Both the position numbers and the translations under genes were made by a program. From the NCBI RefSeq assembly GCF_000717595.1, contig NZ_JNZO01000018.1, forward strand, positions 248,001 to 312,000: a DNA stretch of 64,000 bases. The letters are read 5' to 3'. Under the pieces are notes generated by a model. That model was given only the letters and a program-made list of their open reading frames with translations. It was not told the origin of the DNA and ran no database searches. How positions within the stretch are numbered: position 1 is the stretch's first letter; every line of letters starts with the position of its first letter. The DNA is from Streptomyces flavochromogenes. GTDB taxonomy: Bacteria; Actinomycetota; Actinomycetes; Streptomycetales; Streptomycetaceae. Below are positions 33,518 to 43,986 of this stretch, piece after piece.

Positions 33518-36500
33518 ATGGCGGAACAGCGGTCGGGCGGCGCGGCGGACCACGGGGGCAGGAACGGGCCGGAACACGTCCTCGTGGTCTTCCCCGGCTA
33601 TCACCGTCCCTGGGCGACCTGGGTCAACCAACGGCTCGACGCCCACGGCGTGCGCGCCAGCCTCCAGCGCTGGGACCCTCCGCGCGAGGTGCCCCTCGAA
33701 GACTCGCTCGGCGACCTCCTGCTCGCCCGGGGCCAGGTGCTGCTCGTCCTGGACGACTGGTTCTTCCAGCTCGGCCCCCGGGCCTCCGGTGAGTGGAACG
33801 ACGTACTGCGCGGCTTCGTCGCCGCCCATTCCGAGCGGTTCGCCGCGGTCAACCTCACCAACCGGCCCCTGCTCCCGGCCACCGCCGTCCTCGAACCCGT
33901 CAGCCTGTGGGGCGTCGGCGAGGAGGAGGCCGAGGCACGCCTGCTCAGCCGGCTCGGCATCGATCCGCGTCGGGCCTCCGGCCGCCGGCTGCACGCCGGG
34001 TCCCTCATCCGCTTCCCGGACACACCCCCCGAGATCTGGGGTGAGATCCCGCGCCGCAACCCGCGCTTCACCGGCCGCGACGACCTGCTCACCGAGCTTC
34101 AGGCGCGACTCATGGACGCCGGCCGGGGCAACGCCGCGTGCACCCTGGTCGGCATGTCCGGGATCGGCAAGACCCAGATGGCCGCCGAGTACGCCCACCG
34201 CTTCAGCTCCGACTACGACGTCGTCTGGTGGGTCAGTTCCGACGACCGCAACGTGCAGCGCGACCGCTTCGGCGAACTCGCCGCCGAACTCGGCCTGACC
34301 ACCGGCAACGAGCCCGGCGAACGCATCCGTGCCGTCCGCGAGGCGCTGCGCCGCGGAGACCCGCACTCCCGCTGGCTCGTCGTCTTCGACGGCTGGGACG
34401 ACACCGACGGCGCGAACGTGATGCTGCCGCAGGGACCCGGCCACGTACTGATCACCTCACGCAACCGCGGCTGGGGCGAGTTCACGGACACCCTGAGCAT
34501 CCGGGGCTTCGACCGGGCCGAGTCCACGGCCTATCTGATGCGCCGTGCCCCGCACATCACCGCACCCGAGGCCGACGAGGTCGCCGCCGAGTTCGGCGAC
34601 GTGCCGCTGCAGCTGGTCCAGGCCGCCGCCTGGCTCGGCGAGTCCCGGATGGAGGTCCCCGAGTACCTGCGCATGGTCCGCGAGGGACGGATCAACGCCA
34701 TGGACGAGCCGGCCGGCGGCGACGGCATCCCCAACGCCTCCCTGACCTCCTGGTCGATACTGATCAACCGGCTCCGACGCACCCAGCCGCAGGCCATCGA
34801 CGTGCTCAGCCTGTGCGCCTCCTTCGCCCCCGGCCGCATCCCGCTCGGCATCGTCCGCGCCTATCCGCAGGCCGACCTCCCCGAGGACCTGCGCTGGATG
34901 GTCACCGACCTCGCCGCCTGGTCCCGGGCCCTGGACACCCTGGTCAACTACTCCGTGCTCAGCCGCGAGTCACGCGGTCCGGTCCCGAGCGGGGAGATGG
35001 GCCCCCACCAGGAGTCCGTGCACATGCACCGGCTCGTCCACGACATCGTGGCCCGGCTCACCGACGGCGAACACCGCACGGCCCACCGCAAGGCCGTCCG
35101 CACCCTGCTCGCCGAGGCCGATCCCGGCAACCCCATGGACAGCAGGAACTGGCCCCGCTACGCCGAACTCCTGCCGCACCTGGAACCCTCCGGGGCTCTG
35201 AACAGCCGTAACCCACGCGTGCAGACCGCCGTCCTCAACTGTCTGCGCTACTGCTTCCGCAGCGCCGAATACCGGGCCGGCATCCGGCTCGCGGAGCGGA
35301 TCCGGGAGAACTGGTCCACCTTCATGGACCCGGTGAGCTCCGAGATGCAGGAGCTCACCAGCCAGGAGTGCTCCATCCTGCGCAACTACGGGCGCTTCCG
35401 TGACGCGTACCAACTCGATCTCGCCCTGCGCACCCGCCTCGACGAGGCGGAGACCTCCGACCCGCTCGGCTCGCTCCGATCGGACATCTCCATCGCCAGC
35501 GACCTCCGCTTCCTCGGTCAGTACCAGGAGTCGGAGCGGATGCAGCGCGACGTCGTCGCCGAGTCCCGGCGTCTGCTCGGCGAGAACGAGTTCCTCACCC
35601 TCGTCGCCGGGAACAACCTCGGGGTCGCCCTGCGGGTGCTCGGGCGCTACAAGGAGGCGTACGAGCAGGACATCGCCACCCTCACGCGCGCGGAGAGCGC
35701 CCTCGGCGCCCTGCACTCCCAGACCCTCATCCTCGGCAACAACGTCGCCCAGGACCAGCGCCTGCTCGGCCAGTACCGTGAGGCGCTGGCCCGTCAGGAG
35801 GCCAACGTCCGCGTGCACGTCCGGGTCATGGGGCCCCAGCACCTGCAGACCCTGTACGCACGGGCACAGCTCGCCCTGTGCCGTCGGCGGGAGGGCGGGT
35901 TCCCGCAGGATCTCGGTGCCACCATGGCGAGCGTGCTCGAACAGATGCAGCAGGTGCACGGGCGCGACCACTACATCACCCTCGCGTCGATCAACAACTA
36001 CGCCAACTACCTCCGCGAGCACGGTGACCTCGACCACGCGCGCGAACTCAGCCGCGAGGCCGAGGCCGGCTACCGCGCCCTCCTCGGCCCCGCGCACCCC
36101 GTGGCCACCGGCGTCCTCGCCAACACCGCCCTCGTCCTCCAGGCCTCCGGCGAACGCGCGGACGCCCTGGCCATCCTGGAGGCCGCCCTCGCCGGCCTGA
36201 CCTCCTCGCTCGGGTCCGACCACCCCTGGGTGCTCGGCTGCGCGCTCAACACCGGAGCCGCCCGGAACTTCAACGGCCGGGTGCACGACGCGGCCGAGCT
36301 CAGCCGGGACACCCTCCGCCGGGCCCGGCACACCCTCGGCAACGAGCACCCGCTCACCCTGTCGTGCCAGGTGGCCCTCGCCACCGATCTGCGCGGACTC
36401 AGGGAGACCGAGGAGGCCGGGAAGCTGGAGGAGGACGCCCTGCTCACCCTCACCCGCACGCTGGGCGCTCAGCACCCGCACACCCTGTCGGCACGGCAGC

Positions 36501-36541
36501 GCAACCGGCCCTACTGGGACTTCGAGGCCAACCTGGGCTGA
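33518..36541 (+). CDS. FxsT-type TIR-like/NB-ARC/TPR protein
   Basis: 1007 residues. A TIR-like domain occupies about 18-150 (EHVLVVFPGYHRPWATWVNQRLDAHG ... LLVLDDWFFQLG). An NB-ARC/STAND NTPase follows: P-loop GMSGIGKT (212-219), kinase-2 WLVVFDGWDD (286-295), and GHVLITSRNRGW. From about 600 to the end there are tetratricopeptide repeats (LVAGNNLGVALRVLGRYKEAYEQD and similar). It matches the FxSxx-COOH system tetratricopeptide proteins. Such STAND proteins oligomerise when the repeats bind a signal. ATG 33518 has gggag about 10 nt upstream. It is last in the block and is followed by a strong terminator. Confidence 0.87.
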   Translation: MAEQRSGGAADHGGRNGPEHVLVVFPGYHRPWATWVNQRLDAHGVRASLQRWDPPREVPLEDSLGDLLLARGQVLLVLDDWFFQLGPRASGEWNDVLRGFVAAHSERFAAVNLTNRPLLPATAVLEPVSLWGVGEEEAEARLLSRLGIDPRRASGRRLHAGSLIRFPDTPPEIWGEIPRRNPRFTGRDDLLTELQARLMDAGRGNAACTLVGMSGIGKTQMAAEYAHRFSSDYDVVWWVSSDDRNVQRDRFGELAAELGLTTGNEPGERIRAVREALRRGDPHSRWLVVFDGWDDTDGANVMLPQGPGHVLITSRNRGWGEFTDTLSIRGFDRAESTAYLMRRAPHITAPEADEVAAEFGDVPLQLVQAAAWLGESRMEVPEYLRMVREGRINAMDEPAGGDGIPNASLTSWSILINRLRRTQPQAIDVLSLCASFAPGRIPLGIVRAYPQADLPEDLRWMVTDLAAWSRALDTLVNYSVLSRESRGPVPSGEMGPHQESVHMHRLVHDIVARLTDGEHRTAHRKAVRTLLAEADPGNPMDSRNWPRYAELLPHLEPSGALNSRNPRVQTAVLNCLRYCFRSAEYRAGIRLAERIRENWSTFMDPVSSEMQELTSQECSILRNYGRFRDAYQLDLALRTRLDEAETSDPLGSLRSDISIASDLRFLGQYQESERMQRDVVAESRRLLGENEFLTLVAGNNLGVALRVLGRYKEAYEQDIATLTRAESALGALHSQTLILGNNVAQDQRLLGQYREALARQEANVRVHVRVMGPQHLQTLYARAQLALCRRREGGFPQDLGATMASVLEQMQQVHGRDHYITLASINNYANYLREHGDLDHARELSREAEAGYRALLGPAHPVATGVLANTALVLQASGERADALAILEAALAGLTSSLGSDHPWVLGCALNTGAARNFNGRVHDAAELSRDTLRRARHTLGNEHPLTLSCQVALATDLRGLRETEEAGKLEEDALLTLTRTLGAQHPHTLSARQRNRPYWDFEANLG

Positions 36542-36565
36542 GCCCGCACACCCGGCGGAGACGCC

Positions 36566-36601
36566 GGAGGCCCGGCACCCCACGCGGGGTGCCGGGCCTC
36601 C
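36566..36601. terminator. bidirectional terminator between FxsT and kgd
   Basis: Perfect 16-bp stem (36566-36581 / 36586-36601) with loop acgc, between the convergent ends at 36541 and 36619. Confidence 0.92.
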
Positions 36602-36618
36602 GTACGTACTCCGGTCGA

Positions 36619-39600
36619 TCAGGCGTCGAAGACCTCGTTGACCAGCTGCTGCTGCTCGGCCTGGTGGCGCTTGGCCGAGCCGACCGCCGGGGACGAGGAG
36701 TGCGGACGCGAGATCCGGCGCAGGCGCTCGCCCGCCGGGATGTCCGCGCCGACCGCCAGGTCCAGGTGGTCGATCAGGTTGAGCGCGATGAACGGCCACG
36801 CACCCTGGTTCGCCGGCTCCTCCTGCGCCCAGATGTACTTCGCGGCGTTCGGGTACTTGGCGATCTCGGCCTGGAGCTCGGCACCCGGCAGCGGGTACAG
36901 ACGCTCGAGGCGGATGATCGCGGTCTCCGTGTCGCCGCGCTTCTGCCGCTCGGCCTCCAGGTCGTAGTAGACCTTGCCGGCGCAGAAGACGACCTTGCGG
37001 ACGTCGGCCGGGTTCGCCGTCGCGTCACCGATCACCGGGCGGAAGCCGCCGGTGGTGAACTCCTCCGCCTTGGACGCCGCGGCCTTGAGACGCAGCATCG
37101 ACTTCGGGGTGAAGACGATGAGCGGCTTGTGGTGCGGGTTGTGGACCTGCCAGCGCAGGAGGTGGAAGTAGTTCGACGGCAGCGTCGGCATGGCGACCGT
37201 CATGTTGTCCTGGGCGCACATCTGGAGGAAGCGCTCCGGGCGCGCGGACGAGTGGTCCGGGCCCTGGCCCTCGTAGCCGTGCGGCAGGAGCAGCGTGACG
37301 CCGGAGGTCTGGCCCCACTTCTGCTCGGCCGAGGAGATGAACTCGTCGACGACGGTCTGCGCGCCGTTGACGAAGTCACCGAACTGGGCCTCCCAGATGA
37401 CCAGGGCGTCCGGGCGCTCCAGCGAGTAGCCGTACTCGAAGCCCATCGCCGCGTACTCGCTGAGCAGCGAGTCGTAGACGTTGTAGTGGGCCTGCTCCTC
37501 GGTCAGGTAGAGCAGCGGGGTGTAGTCCTCGCCGGTCTCCTGGTCCACCAGGACCGCGTGACGCTGGCCGAAGGTGCCGCGGCGGGAGTCCTGGCCGGAC
37601 AGCCGGACCGGGGTGCCCTCCATCAGCAGCGAGCCGATGGCGAGGGTCTCGCCCATGCCCCAGTCGATCGTGCCGTCCTCGACGGAGGCGGCGCGGCGCT
37701 GCATCTGCGGCATCAGACGCGGGTGGACCGTGATCCGCTCCGGGACGCTGACCTGCGACTCGGCGATCCGCTTGACGACCTCGGCGGAGACCGCGGTGGT
37801 GACGCCGACCGGGAAGGCGGCCTTGGCGTCCGGCACGGTCGCCGTCGCCGGGGCGTTGGTGGCCTCGCGGACCTCCGCGAACACCTTCTCCAGCTGGCCC
37901 TGGAAGTCCTGGAGCGCCTGCTCCGCCTCTTCGAGGGTGATGTCACCGCGACCGATGAGCGACTCGGTGTACAGCTTGCGCACCGAACGCTTCTTGTCGA
38001 TCAGGTTGTACATCTGCGGGTTGGTGAACTGCGGGTTGTCGCCCTCGTTGTGACCGCGGCGGCGGTAGCAGATGAGGTCGATCACGACGTCCTTGTTGAA
38101 CGTCTGGCGGAACTCGAAGGCGAGCCGCGCGACGCGGACCACGGCCTCCGGGTCGTCGCCGTTCACGTGGAAGATCGGCGCCTCGATCATGCGGGCCACG
38201 TCGGTCGCGTACATCGAGGAACGCGAGGACTCCGGGGCGGCGGTGAAGCCGACCTGGTTGTTGATGACGATGTGGACCGTGCCGCCGGTGCGGTAGCCGC
38301 GCAGCTGCGACATGTTCAGCGTCTCGGCGACGACACCCTGGCCGGCGAAGGCCGCGTCACCGTGCAGGGCGACGGGCAGGACGGTGAAGTCCGTGCCGCC
38401 CTTGTTGATGACGTCCTGCTTGGCGCGGACGATGCCTTCCAGGACCGGGTCGACCGCCTCCAGGTGCGAGGGGTTCGCGGCCAGCGAGACCTTGATCTCC
38501 TCGCCGTCGAGACCGACGAAGGTGCCCTCGGCGCCCAGGTGGTACTTGACGTCGCCGGAGCCGTGCATCGACTTCGGGTCGAGGTTGCCCTCGAACTCGC
38601 GGAAGATCTGCGCGTACGACTTGCCGACGATGTTCGCCAGGACGTTCAGCCGGCCGCGGTGGGCCATGCCGATGACGACCTCGTCGAGGCGCGACTCGGC
38701 GGCCGAGTCGATGACCGCGTCGAGCAGCGGGATGACGGACTCGCCGCCCTCCAGGGAGAAGCGCTTCTGGCCGACGTACTTCGTCTGCAGGAAGGTCTCG
38801 AAGGCCTCCGCGGCGTTCAGCCGGCGCAGGATCCGCAGCTGCTCCTCGCGCTCCACGCGGGAGTGCGGGCGCTCGACGCGGTCCTGGATCCACTTGCGCT
38901 GCTTCGGGTCCTGGATGTGCATGAACTCGACGCCGGTGGTGCGGCAGTACGAGTCGCGCAGCACGCCGAGGATGTCGCGGAGCTTCATCATCGACTTGCC
39001 GGCGAAGCCGCCGACCGCGAACTCCCGCTCCAGGTCCCACAGGGTGAGGCCGTGCTCGGTGATGTCCAGGTCGGGGTGCTTGCGCTGCTTGTACTCCAGC
39101 GGGTCGGTGTCGGCCATGACGTGGCCGCGGACCCGGTAGGAGTGGATGAGCTCGAAGACGCGCGCGGCCTTGGTGACGTCGTCGTCGTGCGACGCGTCGA
39201 TGTCCTTGAGCCAGCGGACCGGCTCGTAGGGGATGCGCAGGGCCTTGAAGATCTCGTCGTAGAAGCCCTCCTCGCCGAGGAGGAAGTTGGCGACGACGCG
39301 CAGGAACTCGCCGGAGGCGGCGCCCTGGATGACGCGGTGGTCGTACGTCGAGGTCAGGGTCATGACCTTCGAGATGCCCAGCTTGTTCAGGGTGTCCTGG
39401 GAGGTGCCCTGGAACTCGGCCGGGTAGTCCATCGAGCCGACGCCCATGATGACCGACTGTCCGGGCATCAGACGCGGGACGGAGTGAACGGTGCCGAGGC
39501 CGCCGGGGTTGGTCAGGGAGACCGTGACGCCGGTGAAGTCCTCCATCGTCAGCTTGCCCACGCGGGCCCGCTTGACGATGTCCTCGTACGCCTGCCAGAA

Positions 39601-40440
39601 CTCGAAGAAGTTGAGCGTCTCGGCCTTCTTGATGCCCGCGACGACGAGCTGGCGGTCGCCGTTGGGCTTCACCAGGTCGATCGCGAGACCGAAGTTCACG
39701 TGCTCCGGCTTGACCAGGGTCGGCTTGCCGTCCTTCTCCGCGAAGGAGTAGTTCATCGACGGCATGGCCTTGATCGCCTGCACCATCGCGTAGCCGATGA
39801 GGTGCGTGAAGGAGATCTTCCCGCCCCGGGCGCGCTTCAGGTGGTTGTTGATCACGATCCGGTTGTCGAAGAGCAGCTTCACCGGGACGGCGCGGACGGA
39901 CGTGGCCGTCGGCACCTCGAGCGAGGCGTTCATGTTCTTCGCGACCGCGGCGGCGGGACCGCGCAGAGTGATCAGCTCGGGGCCGGCCGGGGCCTCGGCC
40001 GCGGGCTTGGCGGCGGCCGGAGCGGCCTTGGCCGGGGCAGGCGGGGCGGCGGCCGGCTTGGCGGCGACCGGCGCGGCAGGGGCCGCGGCGACCTTCACGG
40101 GCGCCGGAGCGGCTGCGGGGGCCGGGGCCGCGACCGGAGCGGGCGCGGGAGCCGGAACGGCCGCAGGAGCGGCAGGCGCGGCCTGTGCGGGGCCCGCCTG
40201 CGGCACCGCAGGGGCGCTCGGCGTGGTGGAAGCCGGGGCGGTCGGGGTCTCCGACGCTCCGGGCTTGTAGTCGGCGAAGAAGTCCCACCAGGCACGATCG
40301 ACCGAATTCGGGTCCTGGAGGTACTGCTGGTAGATCTCGTCGACGAGCCACTCATTGGCACCGAAGGCGGCTGCGGGGCTCTTGCCCTGCCCGTCCTGGT
40401 CGGTCGGGGAGCTCGGGGTACTGGGGGACTGAGACGACAC
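36619..40440 (-). CDS. kgd: multifunctional 2-oxoglutarate decarboxylase/dehydrogenase (E1 with E2-like domain)
   Basis: 1273 residues. The N-terminal segment ([27 protein letters not shown]) is followed by a long Ala/Pro linker and an E2-type acyltransferase domain (about 190-380, including [17 protein letters not shown] and [23 protein letters not shown]). Then comes the thiamine-diphosphate E1 domain ([48 protein letters not shown]) to the C terminus ([11 protein letters not shown]). This fusion is typical of actinobacteria and runs the 2-oxoglutarate to succinyl-CoA step of the citric-acid cycle. GTG 40440 is chosen, with gaagagg upstream; GTG 40467 lacks a site. Confidence 0.95.
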   Translation of the reverse strand: MSSQSPSTPSSPTDQDGQGKSPAAAFGANEWLVDEIYQQYLQDPNSVDRAWWDFFADYKPGASETPTAPASTTPSAPAVPQAGPAQAAPAAPAAVPAPAPAPVAAPAPAAAPAPVKVAAAPAAPVAAKPAAAPPAPAKAAPAAAKPAAEAPAGPELITLRGPAAAVAKNMNASLEVPTATSVRAVPVKLLFDNRIVINNHLKRARGGKISFTHLIGYAMVQAIKAMPSMNYSFAEKDGKPTLVKPEHVNFGLAIDLVKPNGDRQLVVAGIKKAETLNFFEFWQAYEDIVKRARVGKLTMEDFTGVTVSLTNPGGLGTVHSVPRLMPGQSVIMGVGSMDYPAEFQGTSQDTLNKLGISKVMTLTSTYDHRVIQGAASGEFLRVVANFLLGEEGFYDEIFKALRIPYEPVRWLKDIDASHDDDVTKAARVFELIHSYRVRGHVMADTDPLEYKQRKHPDLDITEHGLTLWDLEREFAVGGFAGKSMMKLRDILGVLRDSYCRTTGVEFMHIQDPKQRKWIQDRVERPHSRVEREEQLRILRRLNAAEAFETFLQTKYVGQKRFSLEGGESVIPLLDAVIDSAAESRLDEVVIGMAHRGRLNVLANIVGKSYAQIFREFEGNLDPKSMHGSGDVKYHLGAEGTFVGLDGEEIKVSLAANPSHLEAVDPVLEGIVRAKQDVINKGGTDFTVLPVALHGDAAFAGQGVVAETLNMSQLRGYRTGGTVHIVINNQVGFTAAPESSRSSMYATDVARMIEAPIFHVNGDDPEAVVRVARLAFEFRQTFNKDVVIDLICYRRRGHNEGDNPQFTNPQMYNLIDKKRSVRKLYTESLIGRGDITLEEAEQALQDFQGQLEKVFAEVREATNAPATATVPDAKAAFPVGVTTAVSAEVVKRIAESQVSVPERITVHPRLMPQMQRRAASVEDGTIDWGMGETLAIGSLLMEGTPVRLSGQDSRRGTFGQRHAVLVDQETGEDYTPLLYLTEEQAHYNVYDSLLSEYAAMGFEYGYSLERPDALVIWEAQFGDFVNGAQTVVDEFISSAEQKWGQTSGVTLLLPHGYEGQGPDHSSARPERFLQMCAQDNMTVAMPTLPSNYFHLLRWQVHNPHHKPLIVFTPKSMLRLKAAASKAEEFTTGGFRPVIGDATANPADVRKVVFCAGKVYYDLEAERQKRGDTETAIIRLERLYPLPGAELQAEIAKYPNAAKYIWAQEEPANQGAWPFIALNLIDHLDLAVGADIPAGERLRRISRPHSSSPAVGSAKRHQAEQQQLVNEVFDA

Positions 40441-40730
40441 GGCGGCAACCGCCCTCTTCCGCTTCACAAGGTGATGGACAGCGGAAATAAAGGCTACGCC
40501 TGTCCGGCCGAGAGGTGCAGGCGGGGAGCGCCAACGTCGCGCAAGTCACACTTGACGCGGTGTTTCGGGGCCGTGAATGGCGGGAAACAAGCGTGGTTCC
40601 GCATGTGTGAGGGTAGGGAGAAGCGCAGGCACGGCCCTCTTCGACCGCACCTCTGACCACGTCCCGCTCACTTGCGCGGAGGTCTCCCCCACGTACACGC
40701 AGAACGAGCTCTTCCGGTTCGAACCCTACG

Positions 40731-41855
40731 TCAATCTCTTGGCGGAAGGCTGCCCGGAAGAGTGACCCTGATGCGGCAGCCGCGTGATGATTCGGCCACC
40801 CCGATCCCGCCGCCGTGCAGATCCACCGCCCAGCGGGCGATCGCGAGGCCGAGCCCCGTGCCGCCGTCGCTCCCGGGGCCCTGCCGGTGCGGCGCCGTGC
40901 CCCGGTTGAACCGCTCGAAGACCTTGTGCCGCTCCGACTCCGGGATGCCGGGACCCTCGTCCTCGACCTCCAGCTCCAGGGAGTCCGGGTACGGGCCGCG
41001 CCGGGCCCGGACCGTGACGCGGCCGTGCGGCGGCGAGTGCTTCACCGCGTTGTCGATCAGGTTCGCCATCACCTGGTGCAGCCGCTCCGCGTCCGCGTGC
41101 GCCACCAGCTCGGGCGGCGACACGTCCAGATGCAGATGCACGTCCGTGCGGTTGTGCAGGCCCGAGGTGGACGAGAGGCCGCGCTGCGAGGCGGCCAGGT
41201 TCGCTTCGCGCAGAACCCCGGACAAATACGGCCAGACCTCGAAACGGCTCGCCCTCAGCGCCACGACACCGTTGTCAAGACGTGACAGGTCGAGCAGCGT
41301 CTCCACCAGCCGGCCCAGCCGCTCGGTCTGCTTCAGCGCCGACCGCATCGTCTCCGGATCCGCCTCGGAGACCCCGTCCACGACGTTCTCCAGTACGGCC
41401 CTGAGTGCGGCGATCGGGGTCCGCAGCTCGTGCGACACATTGGCGACCAGCTCCTTGCGGTGCCGGTCCACCGCCTCCAGGTCGTCCGCCATGCGGTTGA
41501 TCGTCGACGCCAGGTCGCCCAGCTCGTCGCGCCGGTCCGCGCCCCGCACCCGCCGGGTGAAGTCCCCGCGCGAGATCGTCCCGGCCACCGTGGTCATCTC
41601 GTCCAGCGGCGCCGTCAGGGACTGCGCCACGAACTGGGTGATCAGCAGGGTCGCGATCATCGCGAAGATGGTGATGTACCGGAACTCCGTGGACGTCCGG
41701 ATCGCCACCAGCGCGAGCCCGGAGGTCAGCAGGACCGCCCCGACCACCAGCGTGCCCAGCTTGGTCTTGATCGAGATCGCGATCCGGCGCGGCCGGCGCG
41801 CCTCGCCTTCCGGCCCCCGCAGCTCCCGCGGCCGCCCGGGCCTCCGCCGGCTCAC
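40731..41855 (-). CDS. two-component sensor histidine kinase
   Basis: 374 residues. Two membrane helices (GTLVVGAVLLTSGLALVAI, about 34-52, and YITIFAMIATLLITQFVA, 60-77) enclose only a few external residues. HAMP follows, then the phospho-acceptor His142 in VANVSHELRTPIAALRAV and an ATPase domain (MANLIDNAVKHSPP, VEDEGPGIPESE, GTGLGLAIARWAV). The tiny sensor loop suggests intramembrane sensing of the envelope. GTG 41855 overlaps the response-regulator stop (GTGA), so the pair is coupled. Confidence 0.92.
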   Translation of the reverse strand: MSRRRPGRPRELRGPEGEARRPRRIAISIKTKLGTLVVGAVLLTSGLALVAIRTSTEFRYITIFAMIATLLITQFVAQSLTAPLDEMTTVAGTISRGDFTRRVRGADRRDELGDLASTINRMADDLEAVDRHRKELVANVSHELRTPIAALRAVLENVVDGVSEADPETMRSALKQTERLGRLVETLLDLSRLDNGVVALRASRFEVWPYLSGVLREANLAASQRGLSSTSGLHNRTDVHLHLDVSPPELVAHADAERLHQVMANLIDNAVKHSPPHGRVTVRARRGPYPDSLELEVEDEGPGIPESERHKVFERFNRGTAPHRQGPGSDGGTGLGLAIARWAVDLHGGGIGVAESSRGCRIRVTLPGSLPPRD

Positions 41856-42589
41856 AGCGCCGGGGTCTCCAGCGCGTAGCCGACGCCATGGACCGTGCGG
41901 ATCCGCTCGGCCCCGATCTTCCGGCGCAGCGCCTTGATGTGGCTGTCCACGGTCCGGGTGCCCGAGGCGTCCGCCCAGTCCCACACCTCGGCGAGCAGCT
42001 GCTCGCGGGAGAGGACCGCCCGCGGGGTGCTCGCCAGGCAGACCAGCAGGTCGAACTCGGTCGGGGTCAGGTGCACGTCCTCGGACCGCACCCGGACCCG
42101 GCGCTGCGCGTGGTCGATCTCCAGCTCGCCGAGGCGCAGGATGCCGCTGCGCGGGGTCACGGCCGCGAGCGCGGCCCGCTCCACGCGGCGGAGCAGCACG
42201 TGCACCCGGGCGGCCAGCTCCCGCATCGAGAACGGCTTGGTCATGTAGTCGTCCGCGCCCACGCCGAGGCCGACCAGCATGTCGGTCTCGTCGTCGCGGG
42301 CGGTCAGCATGAGGACCGGGACGGGGCGCTGGGCCTGGACCCGGCGGCACACCTCCAGGCCGTCGAACCCGGGCAGCATCACGTCGAGGACCATCAGGTC
42401 CGGCTGCCATGCCTCGGCCGCGTCGACGGCCGCGGGGCCGTCGGTCGCGGTCTGGACGAGAAAGCCCTCGGCGCGCAGCCGAGCGGAGATCGCCTCCACG
42501 ATCGTGGCGTCGTCCTCGACCACGAGCACCCGGCGCTGGGCACCCGGAGTCGCCGCCGCACCGTGGTGAGTGGTGTGTGTCTGCTCCAT
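41852..42589 (-). CDS. OmpR/PhoB-family response regulator
   Basis: 245 residues. The receiver domain (about 20-135) has acidic VVEDD, phospho-Asp69 in LMVLDVMLPG and the Lys of MTKPFSM. The C-terminal winged helix (about 160-243) includes LTPTEFDLLVCLASTPRAVLSREQLL and RTVDSHIKALRRKIG. It is phosphorylated by the kinase encoded next, with which it overlaps by 4 nt. Target genes unknown. The start ATG 42589 precedes a His/Thr-rich leader. Confidence 0.93.
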   Translation of the reverse strand: MEQTHTTHHGAAATPGAQRRVLVVEDDATIVEAISARLRAEGFLVQTATDGPAAVDAAEAWQPDLMVLDVMLPGFDGLEVCRRVQAQRPVPVLMLTARDDETDMLVGLGVGADDYMTKPFSMRELAARVHVLLRRVERAALAAVTPRSGILRLGELEIDHAQRRVRVRSEDVHLTPTEFDLLVCLASTPRAVLSREQLLAEVWDWADASGTRTVDSHIKALRRKIGAERIRTVHGVGYALETPAL

Positions 42590-42660
42590 TGCCCCGCCTC
42601 GCGTCGCCGATGTCGGCTCTGCAGCCTAGAGGTACCGCAGGCGTCCCGGCTATCCAGGAC

Positions 42661-43332
42661 TTACTCGGGGCGGACGCCGAGGTGAACCACGTCGGGGACG
42701 CCCCGGGCAACGGGGATCTCTTCCGTCCGTACCGCGCTGAATCCGGCATTCCGCAAGGACCATTCGAAATCGGCGGAGGGCCGGGCGGACCAGACGGCGA
42801 GCACGCCGCCGGGGTTCAGACGGGCCGCGCAGGCCGCCAAACCCTCGGCCGCGTACAGGGATTCGTTGTCCTCGGTGACCGTCCAGTCGGGTCCGTTGTC
42901 GATGTCCAGACAGAGGGCGTCGTAGGTGTCCGGGGAAGTGCGGAGATGGTCCACCAGGTCCGTGTGCAGGATCACGGTCCGGGAATCCGCGAGCGCGGCC
43001 CCCGAGATCGAGGCGAGAGGCCCCCGACGGTGCCAGTCGATGATCGCCTCCTCACGCTCGACGACCGTGATCCGGCCCCAGCGGGGGTCGGCGGCGGCGT
43101 GGGCGAGCGAGAAACCGACGCCGAGACCGCCGACGAGGACGGACGCGCCGGCGCGGGACGGCTCGGGGAGCGCGGCCTGCGCCGCGTCGATCAGGAGTCG
43201 CTCGGAGCGCCCGTCGGAGGTGTCCATCAGGAAGGTCCCGTTGGCGATGATCTCGTAGTGCTCGTCGCGACGGCGGAGGACGACCTCTCCGTACGGTCCT
43301 TCGCGGCGGTCGAGGGTGACGGTTCCGGACAT
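42661..43332 (-). CDS. spermidine synthase-like (aminopropyltransferase fold) protein
   Basis: 223 residues. Rossmann-type methyltransferase fold: VLVGGLGVGFSLAHA (motif I), ITVVEREEAIIDWHR (acidic loop), YDALCLDIDNGPDWTV and LNPGGVLAVWSARP. The pattern is that of spermine/spermidine-synthase-domain proteins, but the N-terminal beta domain is short and the usual active-site Asp arrangement is altered (DIDNGPDW). It may be a methyltransferase rather than a polyamine enzyme. It is 71 bp from the response regulator on the same strand and may be upstream in that operon. Confidence 0.75.
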   Translation of the reverse strand: MSGTVTLDRREGPYGEVVLRRRDEHYEIIANGTFLMDTSDGRSERLLIDAAQAALPEPSRAGASVLVGGLGVGFSLAHAAADPRWGRITVVEREEAIIDWHRRGPLASISGAALADSRTVILHTDLVDHLRTSPDTYDALCLDIDNGPDWTVTEDNESLYAAEGLAACAARLNPGGVLAVWSARPSADFEWSLRNAGFSAVRTEEIPVARGVPDVVHLGVRPE

Positions 43333-43483
43333 GGTCGGTCGCTCCGCTCTCGGCTCGGCAGTGGGTCCCCGGCCATCCTCGCGGGCGATCGGGGCGGGGA
43401 CAAACCCGTTTCGGGGAAGGGGGGATGGGAGGGGATGGGATCGGACAGCCGTGCGAGAGGCCCGCTCCCCGCCCGCGCCGCGC

Positions 43484-43972
43484 TCAGCGCCGGGTCCCGT
43501 CCGTCCAGATCCGGCTGCCGAGGTCCGAGCCCCGGAGCACCTGAACCCGCCACGGTTCGATGCGAAGGACGTGGTAGTCGGGGTCCTCGGGACCGCCGCG
43601 CCAGAATCCGGCGGGGTCGTACCCGACGCCCGTGGGGCTTCCCTCGCGGTAGAGGTCCCACGCGTACCGCCTGCTCTCCCGGTCCTCCGCCCAGATCGAG
43701 ACGCTGTCGATGAACACGGCGTTCTGGCGCGGGTTCCAGTACGAGTAGGTGGTGTGCGGGTTGCCGGCCAGATGAGCCACCTTGACGGGTGTCCTGTGGG
43801 CGGCGAGCCAGCCGACCGGCCTTCCGTCGACCACTTCCCAGACCGGCAGCAGTACCCGGGCCCTGGGGCGCGACGCACTGTCGACGGTGATCATGGTGCA
43901 GTAGACGATGTCCTGGATATAGGCGTTGAACTTGTCCTCGATTTCCGAGAAGGACTCCACGCGGATGGCCAT
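43484..43972 (-). CDS. pyridoxamine 5'-phosphate oxidase-family (flavin-binding split-barrel) protein
   Basis: 162 residues. The split barrel is seen in FNAYIQDIVYCTMITVDSASRPRARVLLPVWEVVDGRPVGWLAAHRTPVKVAHLAGNPHTTYSYWNP, typical of FMN- or F420-dependent general stress and nitroreductase-like members. Substrate unknown. ATG 43972 has gaaagga upstream. It is 59 bp after the MFS exporter on the same strand, and the two are likely co-transcribed; a heptamer repeat lies just upstream of its ribosome site. Confidence 0.82.
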   Translation of the reverse strand: MAIRVESFSEIEDKFNAYIQDIVYCTMITVDSASRPRARVLLPVWEVVDGRPVGWLAAHRTPVKVAHLAGNPHTTYSYWNPRQNAVFIDSVSIWAEDRESRRYAWDLYREGSPTGVGYDPAGFWRGGPEDPDYHVLRIEPWRVQVLRGSDLGSRIWTDGTRR

Positions 43973-43986
43973 ATCGATTCCTTTCG

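Noticed and set aside
24887..36541. Idea that the locus is a prophage or integrated island
   Set aside because: No integrase, transposase, tRNA or attachment repeats were seen, and base and codon use match the flanks.
36364..40656. Open frame of 1430 codons on the plus strand
   Set aside because: It lies antisense to the clearly coding 2-oxoglutarate dehydrogenase gene. It is a product of high GC and codon bias, with Arg/Val/Asp-rich low-complexity sequence and no domain.
40577..40765. 62-codon frame upstream of kgd
   Set aside because: There is no ribosome site, codon use is atypical, and it overlaps the kinase 3' end. It is treated as part of the 290-bp spacer containing the kgd promoter.
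42661..43332. Assigning speE (true spermidine synthase)
   Set aside because: The protein is short and the active-site Asp pattern is altered, so only the fold is claimed.
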